The position numbers and the translations under genes are program-made. Below the pieces are notes generated by a model that searched no databases, had not been told where the DNA came from, and saw nothing but the letters and a program-made list of their open reading frames with translations. A stretch of DNA of 64,000 nucleotides. Source: Pseudanabaena sp. ABRG5-3. GTDB lineage: Bacteria; Cyanobacteriota; Cyanobacteriia; Pseudanabaenales; Pseudanabaenaceae. Location of the stretch: contig NZ_AP017562.1 in the NCBI RefSeq assembly GCF_003967015.1, positions 62,001-126,000 of the forward strand, given 5' to 3'. Of this stretch, positions 19,239-27,671 are shown in pieces; positions within the stretch are counted from its first letter, which is position 1, and each line of letters begins with the position of its first letter.

Positions 19239-22200
19239 ATGAAATCAACAACTTTGGATCTACATTCATTCTCGGATTTAGTTTATCGTGAATGGATTGA
19301 TGGCAGTGCGATCGAGCCTGAACTTTTTACTTATAATGTAGAAATTATAGCAGATGAAATTATTGAAAGTGGGGGTGAAGTCAGCTACCCAATTCATGAG
19401 GCTCTGAATTGGAGTCCTGCTAAGTGGCGTACTGTCTGGCAATCTGGGAAACAACAGCGTCCAGAGCTGTTTGGAGCGCTCATTCATTCTTGGAATCCCA
19501 TTCTCGAAAAGCCTGAAGTGTTCCAAGTCAAGCTTAGCAACCCTCTAATCGATCACAAAAAGGGGAAACCCCGTAAGTATGAAAATCCTGCTAAACGCGG
19601 TCAGGTTGGTGGGTTTGCTTTAGTTCCTAATTCAATTTGGCAAAAGGTCGCCGATCGCTATGGAGTTGAGGTTGATTTCTCGGCTTTACCTGATGCTGTT
19701 AATTTCTGGTCCTGGGTAGCTACCCATCCTGAAATTCCTATCTTTATCTGTGAGGGCATGAAAAAGGCTTGCTGCTTGTTGTCTCAGGGTTATGTGGCGA
19801 TCGCTTTGAGTGGGATTACGATGGGACGGACTAAAGGTACGGATGGTAAGTTGGCTTTACAACCCTATCTGGCTAAGTTTGCTATTCCTAAGCGTCAGAT
19901 CTTATTCTGCTTTGATGCCGAAACTAAGGAAAAAACTAAGCATCATGTCTTTGTTGCTACGGTCAAGACTGGCAAGCTATTTGCAGATGCTGATTGTCTC
20001 GTTAAGGTAGTTGAGCTTCCTTTTCTGGAAGGTACTGATAAAACTGGGGTTGATGATTTCATCGTTGAGCGTGGTATTGATGCTTTTGATCAGGTATATG
20101 CGAATGCTATTTCTCTTAATACCTATGCTTGGGAACATCAACAGGATAGCCAGCTTACGTTTAAGCCGTTTAAGAGTTTGTCGATGAATATGATGTTTCA
20201 ATTGGATCGATATGAAATCCCCGATTACATTCCCAAGACTGGGATTGTGGCACTGCAATCGGCTAAGGGTACTGGTAAGACGAAAGCAATTGCGGCGATC
20301 GTGGCGGGGACGGATAAATTGGCTTTACTCGGTCATCGGGTCAGTTTGGTTCGCAATCTCTGTAAGGTGATGAATGCGGATTTTAAAGGCGATCTCGATA
20401 TGGCTGATGGACAGTTTATTACTGATTCGGCATATTCGGCTCGTGTTGGAGCCTGTGTCGATAGCTTGCTTGCTTTCGATCCCCGTCAATTTGTGGATTG
20501 CGATCTCGTCATTGATGAGGTGGAGCAGGTGCTCAGACATTTGATTTCAGGTTCAACCTGTAATAAGGATGGTAAACGCCCTGCTCTGCTTGCCCGTTTG
20601 CATATTTTAGTAAAAGTCGCGAGACGGGTAATTGTTGCTGACGCGGATCTCTCCGATATTAGTTTGAACTATCTTCAAGCTTTACGTGGTGATGGCTCTG
20701 ATGTCTTTTTGATTAAGAACGAGTACCAACCCGAAGGTTATCCTACAAGGTTCATTGTGGCGAGTAACGATGTGCCGATTATTCAGGAGTTGCTGGCGGA
20801 TGTCACCAAGGGTCATCGTGTTTTTGTGGCGACGGATAGTAAGTCTAGTAGTAAGGCGATCGCTAAGTTGGTTGAGAAAATTAAGGCGATTCGTCCCAAA
20901 ATTAGGGTCTTGCTTTTTAATTCCGATACCAGTGGCGGTCGCCATGAAACGGACTTTATGAGCAATATCAATAAGCGGGTGTTCAACTACGATGTGATCA
21001 TTGCCACGCCTTCGATGAGTACGGGTGTTTCGATTGAGGTCAAGCGCTTTCACAAAGTCTATGGTTTGTTCTATGGTACGGTCACGGATGCGGATGCGAG
21101 TCAGGCTTTGTCTCGGGTTAGGGATAATGTTCCGCGTACTGTTTGGTGTGCTGAGCGTGGTATTAATTTCTGCAAAATCGATCGTTCTTCTTCTCCGATG
21201 CATCTCAAAAATACTCTCAGGAATCGCTGGGACCGCGAGGTTAGTCTGATTCGTGCTGGCTTAGGAGATTCTTTACTACCTATCGTGGATCATGCTTCTC
21301 TAGACAATCCTCACATCGATCTTTGGGCAAGTGTTGAGGCGAGAACCAATGCGGCGATGTGGGCTTTGCGAGACTATTTGCTCGAACGCCTTGTGTTTGA
21401 GGGCAATCACGTTACGGTCGTGACCATCGGTAATGATGATTCTGGCAAGTCGATTAAGGAGGCTTTAGCTCAGACGAGGCAGGAGCGTTACCAAGCTGTC
21501 TCTAGGGCAAAAATCCTATCTCCCTCCGAACAAAAAAAATTAATCTCAAATGAGTCTCAGTCGTATCAAGATTTACTGGATCTAGAAAAAACTGCGATCG
21601 CCAAGTTTTATTGTCTCAATCAAGTTTCTCCTGAATTGGTGGAATACGATCGCGATGGGCAACGCCGATCGGAGATTCTCAAATTGGAAGCTTTGTTTCA
21701 ATCGGATCTTGCCATTGAATCCGATGTTCGTGCGTTTACTCGTCAAGCGAAGTTTGGCATGGGTATTTTCCTGCCAGATCAGCCTTGTAATGAATTGGGA
21801 CGCTATATCAGATCGGGCTTGGGTTTGAAGGAGTTACTCAATCCTGAGGTTCAATACACTGATGCAGATCTGGAGGATTTAGGTAGTCTTTGTCGGCAGT
21901 TTGCTACGGATATCAAAAGGTACTTGGGCTTCAATGTTCCTCAAGATGCTACCAATATTTGGATTTTTCGGATTCTCTGTAATCAGCTTGGTATCAAAAT
22001 CTGCTCTAAGCGCATTCATGGCGATGAGGGCATGATTAATGTTTGTTGGCTTGATGCTGAGGCTTGGCAAGAGTTGCTGGCAATTCTCGAAAGACGCTCG
22101 GTATCTCGGCAACAGGTGACGGCTGCTCAACCCGTTTCTTGCGATCGCCCCCCCCTTATAACAAATGATAGTGAGGGGGCGATCGCAAGAAACGGCAAGT

Positions 22201-22379
22201 TTGCGATTTGGACTAGGCTGATTGCCACAGTCACTTATCTACGCCATTTACTCACATCTGATATTTCCCCTTATCACCCTCTGTACAAGCTCAAAAAACA
22301 GCTATCAGTCTTGTTTTTCAACTTCCAAGTCATGTTCAATTCAAAATTATTCTTGACTTGCTCTCAGGTCATCCCGTAA
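19239..22379 (+). CDS. repA: Plasmid replication protein, CyRepA1 family
   Basis: The 1046-residue protein combines an N-terminal Toprim-like DUF3854 region (about 60-290) with a helicase-like ATPase core. The first has 'FICEGMKKACCLLSQGYVA' and 'ILFCFDAET', the usual acidic centres of Toprim primases. The second has Walker A AKGTGKT at 342-348 and a DEVE box at 426-429. A SF2-like C-terminal motor part follows, with 'ATPSMSTGVSIEV' and 'DASQALSRVRD'. This is the architecture of CyRepA1 replication proteins of cyanobacterial plasmids, believed to prime and unwind at the origin. A 21-bp inverted repeat lies inside the gene near residues 965-986. It is transcribed from its own promoter downstream of the LysM pseudogene. 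Confidence 0.88.
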   Translation: MKSTTLDLHSFSDLVYREWIDGSAIEPELFTYNVEIIADEIIESGGEVSYPIHEALNWSPAKWRTVWQSGKQQRPELFGALIHSWNPILEKPEVFQVKLSNPLIDHKKGKPRKYENPAKRGQVGGFALVPNSIWQKVADRYGVEVDFSALPDAVNFWSWVATHPEIPIFICEGMKKACCLLSQGYVAIALSGITMGRTKGTDGKLALQPYLAKFAIPKRQILFCFDAETKEKTKHHVFVATVKTGKLFADADCLVKVVELPFLEGTDKTGVDDFIVERGIDAFDQVYANAISLNTYAWEHQQDSQLTFKPFKSLSMNMMFQLDRYEIPDYIPKTGIVALQSAKGTGKTKAIAAIVAGTDKLALLGHRVSLVRNLCKVMNADFKGDLDMADGQFITDSAYSARVGACVDSLLAFDPRQFVDCDLVIDEVEQVLRHLISGSTCNKDGKRPALLARLHILVKVARRVIVADADLSDISLNYLQALRGDGSDVFLIKNEYQPEGYPTRFIVASNDVPIIQELLADVTKGHRVFVATDSKSSSKAIAKLVEKIKAIRPKIRVLLFNSDTSGGRHETDFMSNINKRVFNYDVIIATPSMSTGVSIEVKRFHKVYGLFYGTVTDADASQALSRVRDNVPRTVWCAERGINFCKIDRSSSPMHLKNTLRNRWDREVSLIRAGLGDSLLPIVDHASLDNPHIDLWASVEARTNAAMWALRDYLLERLVFEGNHVTVVTIGNDDSGKSIKEALAQTRQERYQAVSRAKILSPSEQKKLISNESQSYQDLLDLEKTAIAKFYCLNQVSPELVEYDRDGQRRSEILKLEALFQSDLAIESDVRAFTRQAKFGMGIFLPDQPCNELGRYIRSGLGLKELLNPEVQYTDADLEDLGSLCRQFATDIKRYLGFNVPQDATNIWIFRILCNQLGIKICSKRIHGDEGMINVCWLDAEAWQELLAILERRSVSRQQVTAAQPVSCDRPPLITNDSEGAIARNGKFAIWTRLIATVTYLRHLLTSDISPYHPLYKLKKQLSVLFFNFQVMFNSKLFLTCSQVIP
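22132..22195. repeat. 21-bp perfect inverted repeat inside the replication gene
   Basis: The left arm 22132-22152 and right arm 22175-22195 are exact reverse complements, beginning CCGTTTCTTGCGATCGCCCC and ending GGGGGCGATCGCAAGAAACG plus one base. Each arm contains one HIP1 octamer. The loop is 22 bases. The coding frame stays open across it. Confidence 0.9.
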
Positions 22380-22515
22380 TTTCAGAATTATCGAGTAACC
22401 CAGATGTTTTCACGGCAAGCTATCATATAAAAATCAGTCATTTTAGGGAGATATATCATCTCTAAGGTTTGAGGTGGGGCAATCCTTGTTTAGAAATTTT
22501 ATGACGGAGTCCTAT

Positions 22516-23157
22516 ATGGGTACATTGACCGATATTTTCGTTGCTCAAAAAGAGCAACGATTTGATTTTCTGCGTGAACATTTTCCGCGAATTTTTTATA
22601 AGTATCATCAAGATCGGTTGGCAATTAAGCAGATGCAACTCAAACCTTTTACTACCTTTCTTGACTCTCAGCTTTCTAAGCCTATCGATATCAATGTCAC
22701 GGCTCAGTTTATCAAGCAACATTGTGCTGATGCTCAAGCTTTCGTCGCTACGGCTATTAGCGAAGTCGTTAAGTTTAACAATATTCAACTTCTAGGTGGG
22801 GTTGCGCCTCATTCAGCTAATCTTGTACGGGATTTATTCGCTGATGAGGATTCTTTAATCGTTAGTATCAGTCAGGATATTGTGATCGAAATTATTGATT
22901 TTCTCTGTTTAGATCCTCACTATCCCATCCTTTGTGATATTTGCTTCCCCTGCACTAGTCAAGTGATTGTGGCGGCTCGTAAAAAACGAATTCCTGTATC
23001 AGTAAGAGTTATCAGACCTCCTCTAAGTTTCAAATCCAACCGCCATCGCATCATTGCTTGCGAGAACTGGGATGTAATCGTGCAATATGCTAGTGCTGAT
23101 GTTGTTCTGAAGCTATGCAGTATTCCTTGGTTAGATGAAATTCCTTGTTTCGACTAG
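22516..23157 (+). CDS. Hypothetical protein downstream of the replication gene
   Basis: I chose ATG 22516 because GGAG lies at 22506-22509; other in-frame starts are at 22501 and 22474. The product is 213 residues. It has a long helical N-terminal half ('KEQRFDFLREHFPRIFYKYHQ'), a middle with 'AVATAISE'-like helices and a C-terminal half with two Cys-containing strands ('YPILCDICFPCTS', 'VIVAARKKRIPVSVRVI'). The CxxC-x2-C pattern might bind metal. I do not recognise the family. It is followed by a bidirectional terminator. Confidence 0.6.
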   Translation: MGTLTDIFVAQKEQRFDFLREHFPRIFYKYHQDRLAIKQMQLKPFTTFLDSQLSKPIDINVTAQFIKQHCADAQAFVATAISEVVKFNNIQLLGGVAPHSANLVRDLFADEDSLIVSISQDIVIEIIDFLCLDPHYPILCDICFPCTSQVIVAARKKRIPVSVRVIRPPLSFKSNRHRIIACENWDVIVQYASADVVLKLCSIPWLDEIPCFD

Positions 23158-23180
23158 ATTGGCTCGATCAGGAAAGAGAT

Positions 23181-23226
23181 AAGCAGTCCGCGCTGCTCTT
23201 TTTTATCGGATTAGCTCGGACTGCTT
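23181..23226. terminator. Bidirectional terminator between the replication region and the PRTRC cassette
   Basis: AAGCAGTCCG (23181-23190) pairs with CGGACTGCTT (23217-23226), and an inner hairpin ends in a T run CTTTTTTATC. It lies between convergent genes and could serve both. Confidence 0.7.
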
Positions 23227-23229
23227 GTT

Positions 23230-24069
23230 TTATTGTTGAGGCTTAGCTTTCATGTATTGTTTTGGCTTGCCAATCAATGCTGCTACTTCTTCAGGGGTGT
23301 TGAATCTAGACCATGCATTGCCATGTTTGCAATTTACATAGGTAGCAAAACGGGTCAGGGTTCCGCTTAGTAAGCGTAGTAGCATGTCCAATGCTTCATC
23401 GGCTATGCGGTGATTGATCGACATCGACTGAGCATTGGCGATCGCTGATTCTTCACAGGATAGTACTTGCTGCATTGACTCTTGCTTCACCAGTAAATCT
23501 GGATGTTGTAGGACTGGTGATGGCAGAGCCGTACAAAATGTGGGGACATGAAAGGCTCCTTTCATACTTTCCACTGTATCTCTAGAGCCGAGGAGTACTT
23601 GCCCAGATTCGTAGTGATTGCCACAGTCTAACCAGAATGTTGTTTTTCCATTTTCTAAAACTTTGGCAATTTCAGCTCTAGCTTCGGGATTGTCCACGGC
23701 TCCAATACAAATTGTCAGGTGTTTCCATCGCGATGTTGCCATGTCTGCTCTAAAGGATGAGGTAATGGCACTGATTTCAATGCCCCATTGCAGTCCATAT
23801 CTGGCGGCGAGGACGGCTGCTTTTGGTAAGCCGAGGTCACTGGGAATAAAGTTTTGGCGGGGAATATTGGTTGCTTCTACCCGATCTGGATCGATGAAAG
23901 TAACTGATACCTTTTTCCCGACCTGTTTTTGTAAATAGGCGATGCGTGGCAAGTTCACGGCTAACCATCCGCCTGTGCCGCCACAGCCGATGAGAATTAG
24001 GTCTAGTTCTTCATAGGCGGGTAGCAGGATGGGAACGGCTTCAGCAAATGGTAATGATAAGTTTGACAT
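23230..24069 (-). CDS. PRTRC system ThiF-family (E1-like) protein
   Basis: The start is ATG 24069, with GGAGG seven bases upstream; the preceding gene's TAA overlaps it as TAATG. The product is 279 residues. In the numbering of the slightly longer frame the nucleotide-binding loop is G30-C-G-G-T-G-G36. The acidic/arginine segment is 'FIDPDRVEATNIPRQNF' (60-76), the typical adenylation site of E1/ThiF/MoeB enzymes. Further on 'WLDCGNHYESGQVLLG' is a hallmark of the PRTRC ThiF branch. It should adenylate the C-terminus of the ubiquitin-like PRTRC C protein. It is the last gene of a seven-gene operon. Confidence 0.9.
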   Translation of the reverse strand: MSNLSLPFAEAVPILLPAYEELDLILIGCGGTGGWLAVNLPRIAYLQKQVGKKVSVTFIDPDRVEATNIPRQNFIPSDLGLPKAAVLAARYGLQWGIEISAITSSFRADMATSRWKHLTICIGAVDNPEARAEIAKVLENGKTTFWLDCGNHYESGQVLLGSRDTVESMKGAFHVPTFCTALPSPVLQHPDLLVKQESMQQVLSCEESAIANAQSMSINHRIADEALDMLLRLLSGTLTRFATYVNCKHGNAWSRFNTPEEVAALIGKPKQYMKAKPQQ

Positions 24070-24758
24070 TACCAATCCTCCACTAAGCAGTCGGTCAATT
24101 GTGCAGGCAACTCCAAGATTCCTGACGTGGAGGTTTCGTAGAAATGACCGTAAATTCCTACTCGCATTCTAATCTGTGGGTTGGAGAAGATTTCACCAAT
24201 TACTCCATAGATCCGAAAGCCTGTCTCATCACGGTTGTCTGTTTCTGAGAAGTAGGCTCTCATGCCATGGTGGGAATGGATTTCGATGATCGCTTTGCTG
24301 TAGGTGCTGTTCGCACTATTGTCCAATGGCTTACAGGATGTAGCTGTTTGCTCTTGATCTGGAATCGCGAGCTGCCAATTTCCATTGTCAAAATATAGAT
24401 GGAATACAATCTCTACTGGTTGATTGTTGGCATCACAGGCAATGCGTGAGGCTTCGAGCATTTGCTCCACCAGAAATAGGGGGACTGCGGGGTAGGTCAT
24501 TTGCACGAATGCGGATATTGCTCTTAGTCCTTTGGTTTTGTAATAGGACACGGGAGCGATCGCTTCTAAACCTTGTCTTTTTGCCCTGACAAATGTGCCA
24601 TTGCTGCCATATACATACTCATACATTGAGGTCGCGGCGATTTCAGTCAGGCTTTGATTTGTGGCGATGATGTGCTGAATTAGCGGGGGATTGTGCGTGG
24701 CTGGCAATACTGGGTTTATCGTTGCTACGTGCTTTTGAACATGTTCTAGTAATTTCAT
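24069..24758 (-). CDS. PRTRC system protein A, JAMM/Mov34 protease
   Basis: The start is ATG 24758 (MKLLEHV), overlapping the stop of protein B as ATGA. The product is 229 residues. The C-terminal half has the JAMM zinc motif H161-S-H163-x7-S171-x2-D174 ('HSHHGMRAYFSETD'), complete for a metalloprotease that cleaves isopeptide bonds or trims ubiquitin-like precursors. The N-terminal 100 residues are a family-specific extension with 'MYEYVYGSNGTFVRAKRQGL'. It lies between the E2-like and E1-like genes and is translationally coupled to both. Confidence 0.9.
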   Translation of the reverse strand: MKLLEHVQKHVATINPVLPATHNPPLIQHIIATNQSLTEIAATSMYEYVYGSNGTFVRAKRQGLEAIAPVSYYKTKGLRAISAFVQMTYPAVPLFLVEQMLEASRIACDANNQPVEIVFHLYFDNGNWQLAIPDQEQTATSCKPLDNSANSTYSKAIIEIHSHHGMRAYFSETDNRDETGFRIYGVIGEIFSNPQIRMRVGIYGHFYETSTSGILELPAQLTDCLVEDW

Positions 24759-25462
24759 CGGTTGATTACCATGTTGATTGCTACCTGTACGGAACTGCCA
24801 CATTGGACGAGATCGTTGATGGGGTAGCGGTTGCTTTTCTGCAATTGGATCAGTTTTTCGTGGATGTCTTCGGGATGGGTATAGGATTTGCCGTTCACGA
24901 GATGATTGTTAAACGGTGCTGTCATGAACATCTGCCATGCTTTCGCTAGTCGCTCTATTCCTTCTGCATAGTTGCTTAAGTTATTCTCAGTTCCCATGCA
25001 GATCCTGCCATCTCCATAGATGTTTGGTAATGGCACATGGTAAATGGGCGCTTCGGCGGCAAAGGTTTTCTGCTTGGTTGCCCAGATATAGCAGGTATCG
25101 CCGCATAGCATAAATACTGTTCCCATCATGGGAATGGTTAGGGAGATTGGCTCTCCACTGCTATCTATGTTGGTGAAGGTAAATGTTCGTTTTGCAGGTG
25201 GTATAAACTGCACATACCATTGTCCTTGCCGACAAATTCCCAATCGTTTTACTCCATTGGGTATCCATCCTGAGTCAATGCGCTCGTGTTGAAAGGCGGC
25301 TCTTACTGTGTCAGGGGATAGAAATTTATAGGTTTCTTTCTCTCCCTGTCGATATTGAAAGCAGTAATGTCCTCCTTTCAGAAATAGGAGTTTTGCTTCT
25401 GCTTCAATTAATGGATATCCATCGGGATTCAGAGCATCTTGGAGTGGAGCTAGGGTTAGCAT
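24755..25462 (-). CDS. PRTRC system protein B, E2-like
   Basis: The 235-residue product has a family-typical N-terminal part and a C-terminal ubiquitin-conjugating-like domain. The latter contains 'VPLPNIYGDGRICMG', with C155 in the position expected for the E2 active cysteine: a strand, proline-asparagine, then G-x-I-C-x-G. It would take the activated ubiquitin-like protein from the ThiF-type enzyme. A possible strand-rich region 'WYVQFIPPAKRTFTF' precedes it. It is coupled to protein A by an ATGA overlap and follows the 250-residue gene after 10 bases. Confidence 0.85.
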   Translation of the reverse strand: MLTLAPLQDALNPDGYPLIEAEAKLLFLKGGHYCFQYRQGEKETYKFLSPDTVRAAFQHERIDSGWIPNGVKRLGICRQGQWYVQFIPPAKRTFTFTNIDSSGEPISLTIPMMGTVFMLCGDTCYIWATKQKTFAAEAPIYHVPLPNIYGDGRICMGTENNLSNYAEGIERLAKAWQMFMTAPFNNHLVNGKSYTHPEDIHEKLIQLQKSNRYPINDLVQCGSSVQVAINMVINR

Positions 25463-25472
25463 TTATTCTTCC

Positions 25473-26225
25473 TCATGCTGCAAGATAGTGGTTGTGTATT
25501 TCTGGATTCGTCTCTTTGCATCTGTTCCAAAGCCTGACTACCTTGATACAATTTGCCGAGTCTTTATCTAACCATTCGATAAATTCTCGATACTTTTGCA
25601 TAATTGTTTGCGCTTCTGTATAAGCTTCTCTCAGCGTATCTATTACTTCTACTGTCCAATGAGCATCTACAATGTCATTTTCATAGGAGATGTCCAGCCA
25701 TAGATTGCCTGTGGACTGGGTTAGCATATCTATGGCTGTAGGTAACAGGGCGATCATTCCTCTTACCTTTTGGGATTCCTGACTTAATTTTGGGTAATTG
25801 ATATAACTCGCGACAGGGGGCAAGTCCTGTTCCAGTTCTCCCTCAATGTCATTCCATGTATCACCATCTAATCCATGAATTAGGCTCATCAAGAATTTCT
25901 CGGTTGCACCTAATTCTTCAAAGTTATCGTAATACCATGAAGTGCCAAGTGGCTCTACGGGTATATAGGAGATACGTTCTGATTCTGCTAGCAATAATGG
26001 CAATGGGAAAAATTGTTCATCCATTAAGGTCAGAAATTCCAACTCTTTCTCACTATAGGTTTCAAGGCTAGTAACTTTAACACTAGCCTTGGATTGCTGA
26101 TATTCATCAGGGTAGTAATACTGATACAGTTGCAGCATTGTCGCCCTTTGCTGGATTGCTTCTAGGTACTCCACGGCTTTATCGGCGGTGCGTGCTGCTA
26201 GCCACTCGAATTTAGTTTTGTCCAT
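25473..26225 (-). CDS. Hypothetical PRTRC-cassette protein
   Basis: The 250-residue acidic protein is mostly helical, with aromatic residues in 'LYQYYYPDEYQQ' and 'SWYYDNFEELGATEKFL' and a late 'HWTVEVIDTLREAY'. No catalytic motif is visible, and I do not recognise it as one of the lettered PRTRC proteins. Its place between the ubiquitin-like gene and the E2-like gene, with a 1-base gap upstream and a 10-base gap downstream, makes it part of the same operon. It may be a target or scaffold of the conjugation system. Confidence 0.65.
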   Translation of the reverse strand: MDKTKFEWLAARTADKAVEYLEAIQQRATMLQLYQYYYPDEYQQSKASVKVTSLETYSEKELEFLTLMDEQFFPLPLLLAESERISYIPVEPLGTSWYYDNFEELGATEKFLMSLIHGLDGDTWNDIEGELEQDLPPVASYINYPKLSQESQKVRGMIALLPTAIDMLTQSTGNLWLDISYENDIVDAHWTVEVIDTLREAYTEAQTIMQKYREFIEWLDKDSANCIKVVRLWNRCKETNPEIHNHYLAA

Positions 26226-26226
26226 C

Positions 26227-26478
26227 TCAGAATCCTCGGATTGTCATCGGTGCGGCGATTGGGCTAGCTCTTTTCAGGTTGTCTAATGTCCTCTGGATAG
26301 ACAGACTTTGTGTTTGCGATTGGGTGGTTACTTCGCTAAAGTCTTCTATCCCGATTGCGCTTAGCTCAATTAATTGAGACCCTTGCTGTTGGTACTGTTC
26401 AATCTCCCAAAGTATTTCTAGCAAGGGGTTGATTTCTTCGGGTACTTTCATCAAACTGGCGATCGCTGTCTCGCTCAT
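26227..26478 (-). CDS. Small hypothetical protein in the PRTRC operon
   Basis: The 83-residue acidic helical protein ('LLEILWEIEQYQQQGSQLIEL') overlaps the preceding ubiquitin-like gene by 4 bases (ATGA) and is followed after 1 base by the 250-residue gene. I see no domain and no signal peptide. The tight overlaps support expression. Confidence 0.6.
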   Translation of the reverse strand: MSETAIASLMKVPEEINPLLEILWEIEQYQQQGSQLIELSAIGIEDFSEVTTQSQTQSLSIQRTLDNLKRASPIAAPMTIRGF

Positions 26479-26687
26479 ACTGCACCTTTTGTGCCTGCGA
26501 GTTTGCAGACATCAACGAGAATATCGCCGTTGGCTTGCACGGTTCTTTCGATTTTCGAGTTCTTAATGCCTTCAAAATAGAGGCTGAGAGTCGCTCTAAT
26601 CTGTTCGTCACTACTCCCGATTTCTGCTGGTACGGGAATCGTCTGTCCTTCAATCTTGATGTTATAGTTCACTGCTGTTTCCCTCAT
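26475..26687 (-). CDS. PRTRC system protein C, ubiquitin-like
   Basis: The 70-residue protein matches the PRTRC C family in size and in ending with a short tail after 'KLAGTKG'. The first half has a strand-turn-strand 'YNIKIEGQTIPVP' and a helix 'DEQIRATLSLYFEG', which fits a beta-grasp (ubiquitin/ThiS-like) fold. With E1-like, E2-like and JAMM genes downstream it is the probable modifier. The C-terminus ends Gly-Ala-Val rather than Gly-Gly, so either the JAMM protease trims it or the chemistry differs. Start and stop overlap the neighbours by 4 bases each. Confidence 0.8.
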   Translation of the reverse strand: MRETAVNYNIKIEGQTIPVPAEIGSSDEQIRATLSLYFEGIKNSKIERTVQANGDILVDVCKLAGTKGAV

Positions 26688-26995
26688 AGTAAGGTCATCT
26701 GTTCTGGTTTTGATGATACTAAAGATCTGTTGGTGATGGCGATTGGTTCTAGGTTTTCTTCTTCAATGGTCGGGATTTGATTTGCTAACTCACTGGCGGC
26801 ATAGGCTTGGATTACCTCGGCTAAAGGTAATGGGATTGGTGCTAGTTCATTCAAACTTATCGTCCGAATTAGAGGCATCCCCTGCTTTCGGCAAATGGAT
26901 ATTATGACCATTCTCTCGGTTGAGTCGTCTTCTGGCAATATTTCAATGCACAGCTTTAGTCGGTCTTTGTCTAGATCAATCGCTGGGTTGGTCAT
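26684..26995 (-). CDS. Hypothetical first gene of the PRTRC operon
   Basis: The product is 103 residues, with an acidic N-terminal strand pair ('LKLCIEILPEDDSTERMVI') and a helical middle ('PLPLAEVIQAYAASELANQI'). It overlaps the ubiquitin-like gene by an ATGA. No family is recognised; it might correspond to a divergent PRTRC E or F member. A terminator lies upstream (27077-27112), so this is probably where the PRTRC transcript starts. Confidence 0.6.
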   Translation of the reverse strand: MTNPAIDLDKDRLKLCIEILPEDDSTERMVIISICRKQGMPLIRTISLNELAPIPLPLAEVIQAYAASELANQIPTIEEENLEPIAITNRSLVSSKPEQMTLL

Positions 26996-27076
26996 GGCTT
27001 TTTTACTAATGAAATTATGGCTATCTTCGTTAGCACTGGCGCTAGCCGCTTTTAATAAGCATTAATTGAATTAAAA

Positions 27077-27112
27077 AACAGCAAAATCCTCATAGTTGAG
27101 GATTTTGCTGTT
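27077..27112 (-). terminator. Terminator upstream of the PRTRC operon
   Basis: Arms 27077-27092 and 27097-27112 are a perfect 16-bp stem (AACAGCAAAATCCTCA) with a four-base loop. On the minus strand it is followed by TTTTTT. It ends transcription from the gene at 27124-27561 or attenuates readthrough into the PRTRC genes. Confidence 0.85.
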
Positions 27113-27123
27113 AGTTTGCTCGA

Positions 27124-27561
27124 TCAGGCGGCAAGTTGTCTGTACCTTGGCTTCGCGTTAGACTTGATGCCAACTGGAATCGGGATACGTGCTGGGAATA
27201 CTCGCAGACGTTCTTCTGTAAACACTCGAAACTTGGCGGTGTGATATCTACCGCTATTGCTTACAGTCAGGTACACTCGCTCATCCAGAATTGCTTCGAT
27301 GGTCGCGTCGGGTAGTTCTGGTCGTGGATACAGTGGAAATATATCCACATGTTCTTGCAAGAATAATTCTACTATCTCAACAAAGTGTTGTTTAGTCTGT
27401 TCCTTGTCAAAACTAGTAATCAATTTTGTCCCAAGCCATTGGGCAAATACTTTCTGCTCAATGCTGATCGAATATTTCTTGGCTTGAGCTACCCATTCAG
27501 TTCCTTGATTGGTGTTTCGAGTCGATAGCAAGCATTGATAACCTTTGTGAGTGTAAATCAT
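27124..27561 (-). CDS. Hypothetical protein between SSB and the PRTRC operon
   Basis: The 145-residue protein has an N-terminal beta hairpin ('IYTHKGYQCLLSTRNTNQGTEW'-type), a helix-rich centre ('KEQTKQHFVEIVELFLQEHV') and a strand-rich C-terminus ending 'AKPRYRQLAA'. I do not recognise it. It is bounded by hairpins on both sides, which suggests independent control within the array. Confidence 0.6.
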   Translation of the reverse strand: MIYTHKGYQCLLSTRNTNQGTEWVAQAKKYSISIEQKVFAQWLGTKLITSFDKEQTKQHFVEIVELFLQEHVDIFPLYPRPELPDATIEAILDERVYLTVSNSGRYHTAKFRVFTEERLRVFPARIPIPVGIKSNAKPRYRQLAA

Positions 27562-27614
27562 AGTTACTTTCTCTTTTTCTTAGCTGGGCAAGAGCCTTGA
27601 GCGATAGCGACTAA

Positions 27615-27668
27615 AAAAAGCAGAGAGCAATATTGATAGATATCTATCAATATTGCTCTCTGCTTTTT
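27615..27668 (-). terminator. 54-bp perfect palindrome after ssb
   Basis: Bases 27615-27641 and 27642-27668 are exact reverse complements (arm AAAAAGCAGAGAGCAATATT...). On the minus strand a T run follows. It lies between the ssb stop (27672) and the next gene. The palindrome has no spacer at its centre. Confidence 0.85.
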
Positions 27669-27671
27669 CAA

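Noticed and set aside
20682-21203. 173-codon minus-strand open frame inside the replication gene
   Set aside because: It is rich in Arg/Thr/Asn and is antisense to the conserved CyRepA1 frame, a shadow.
22462-22788. Minus-strand frame opposite the 22516-23157 gene
   Set aside because: The plus-strand frame has a proper ribosome site and better amino-acid pattern.
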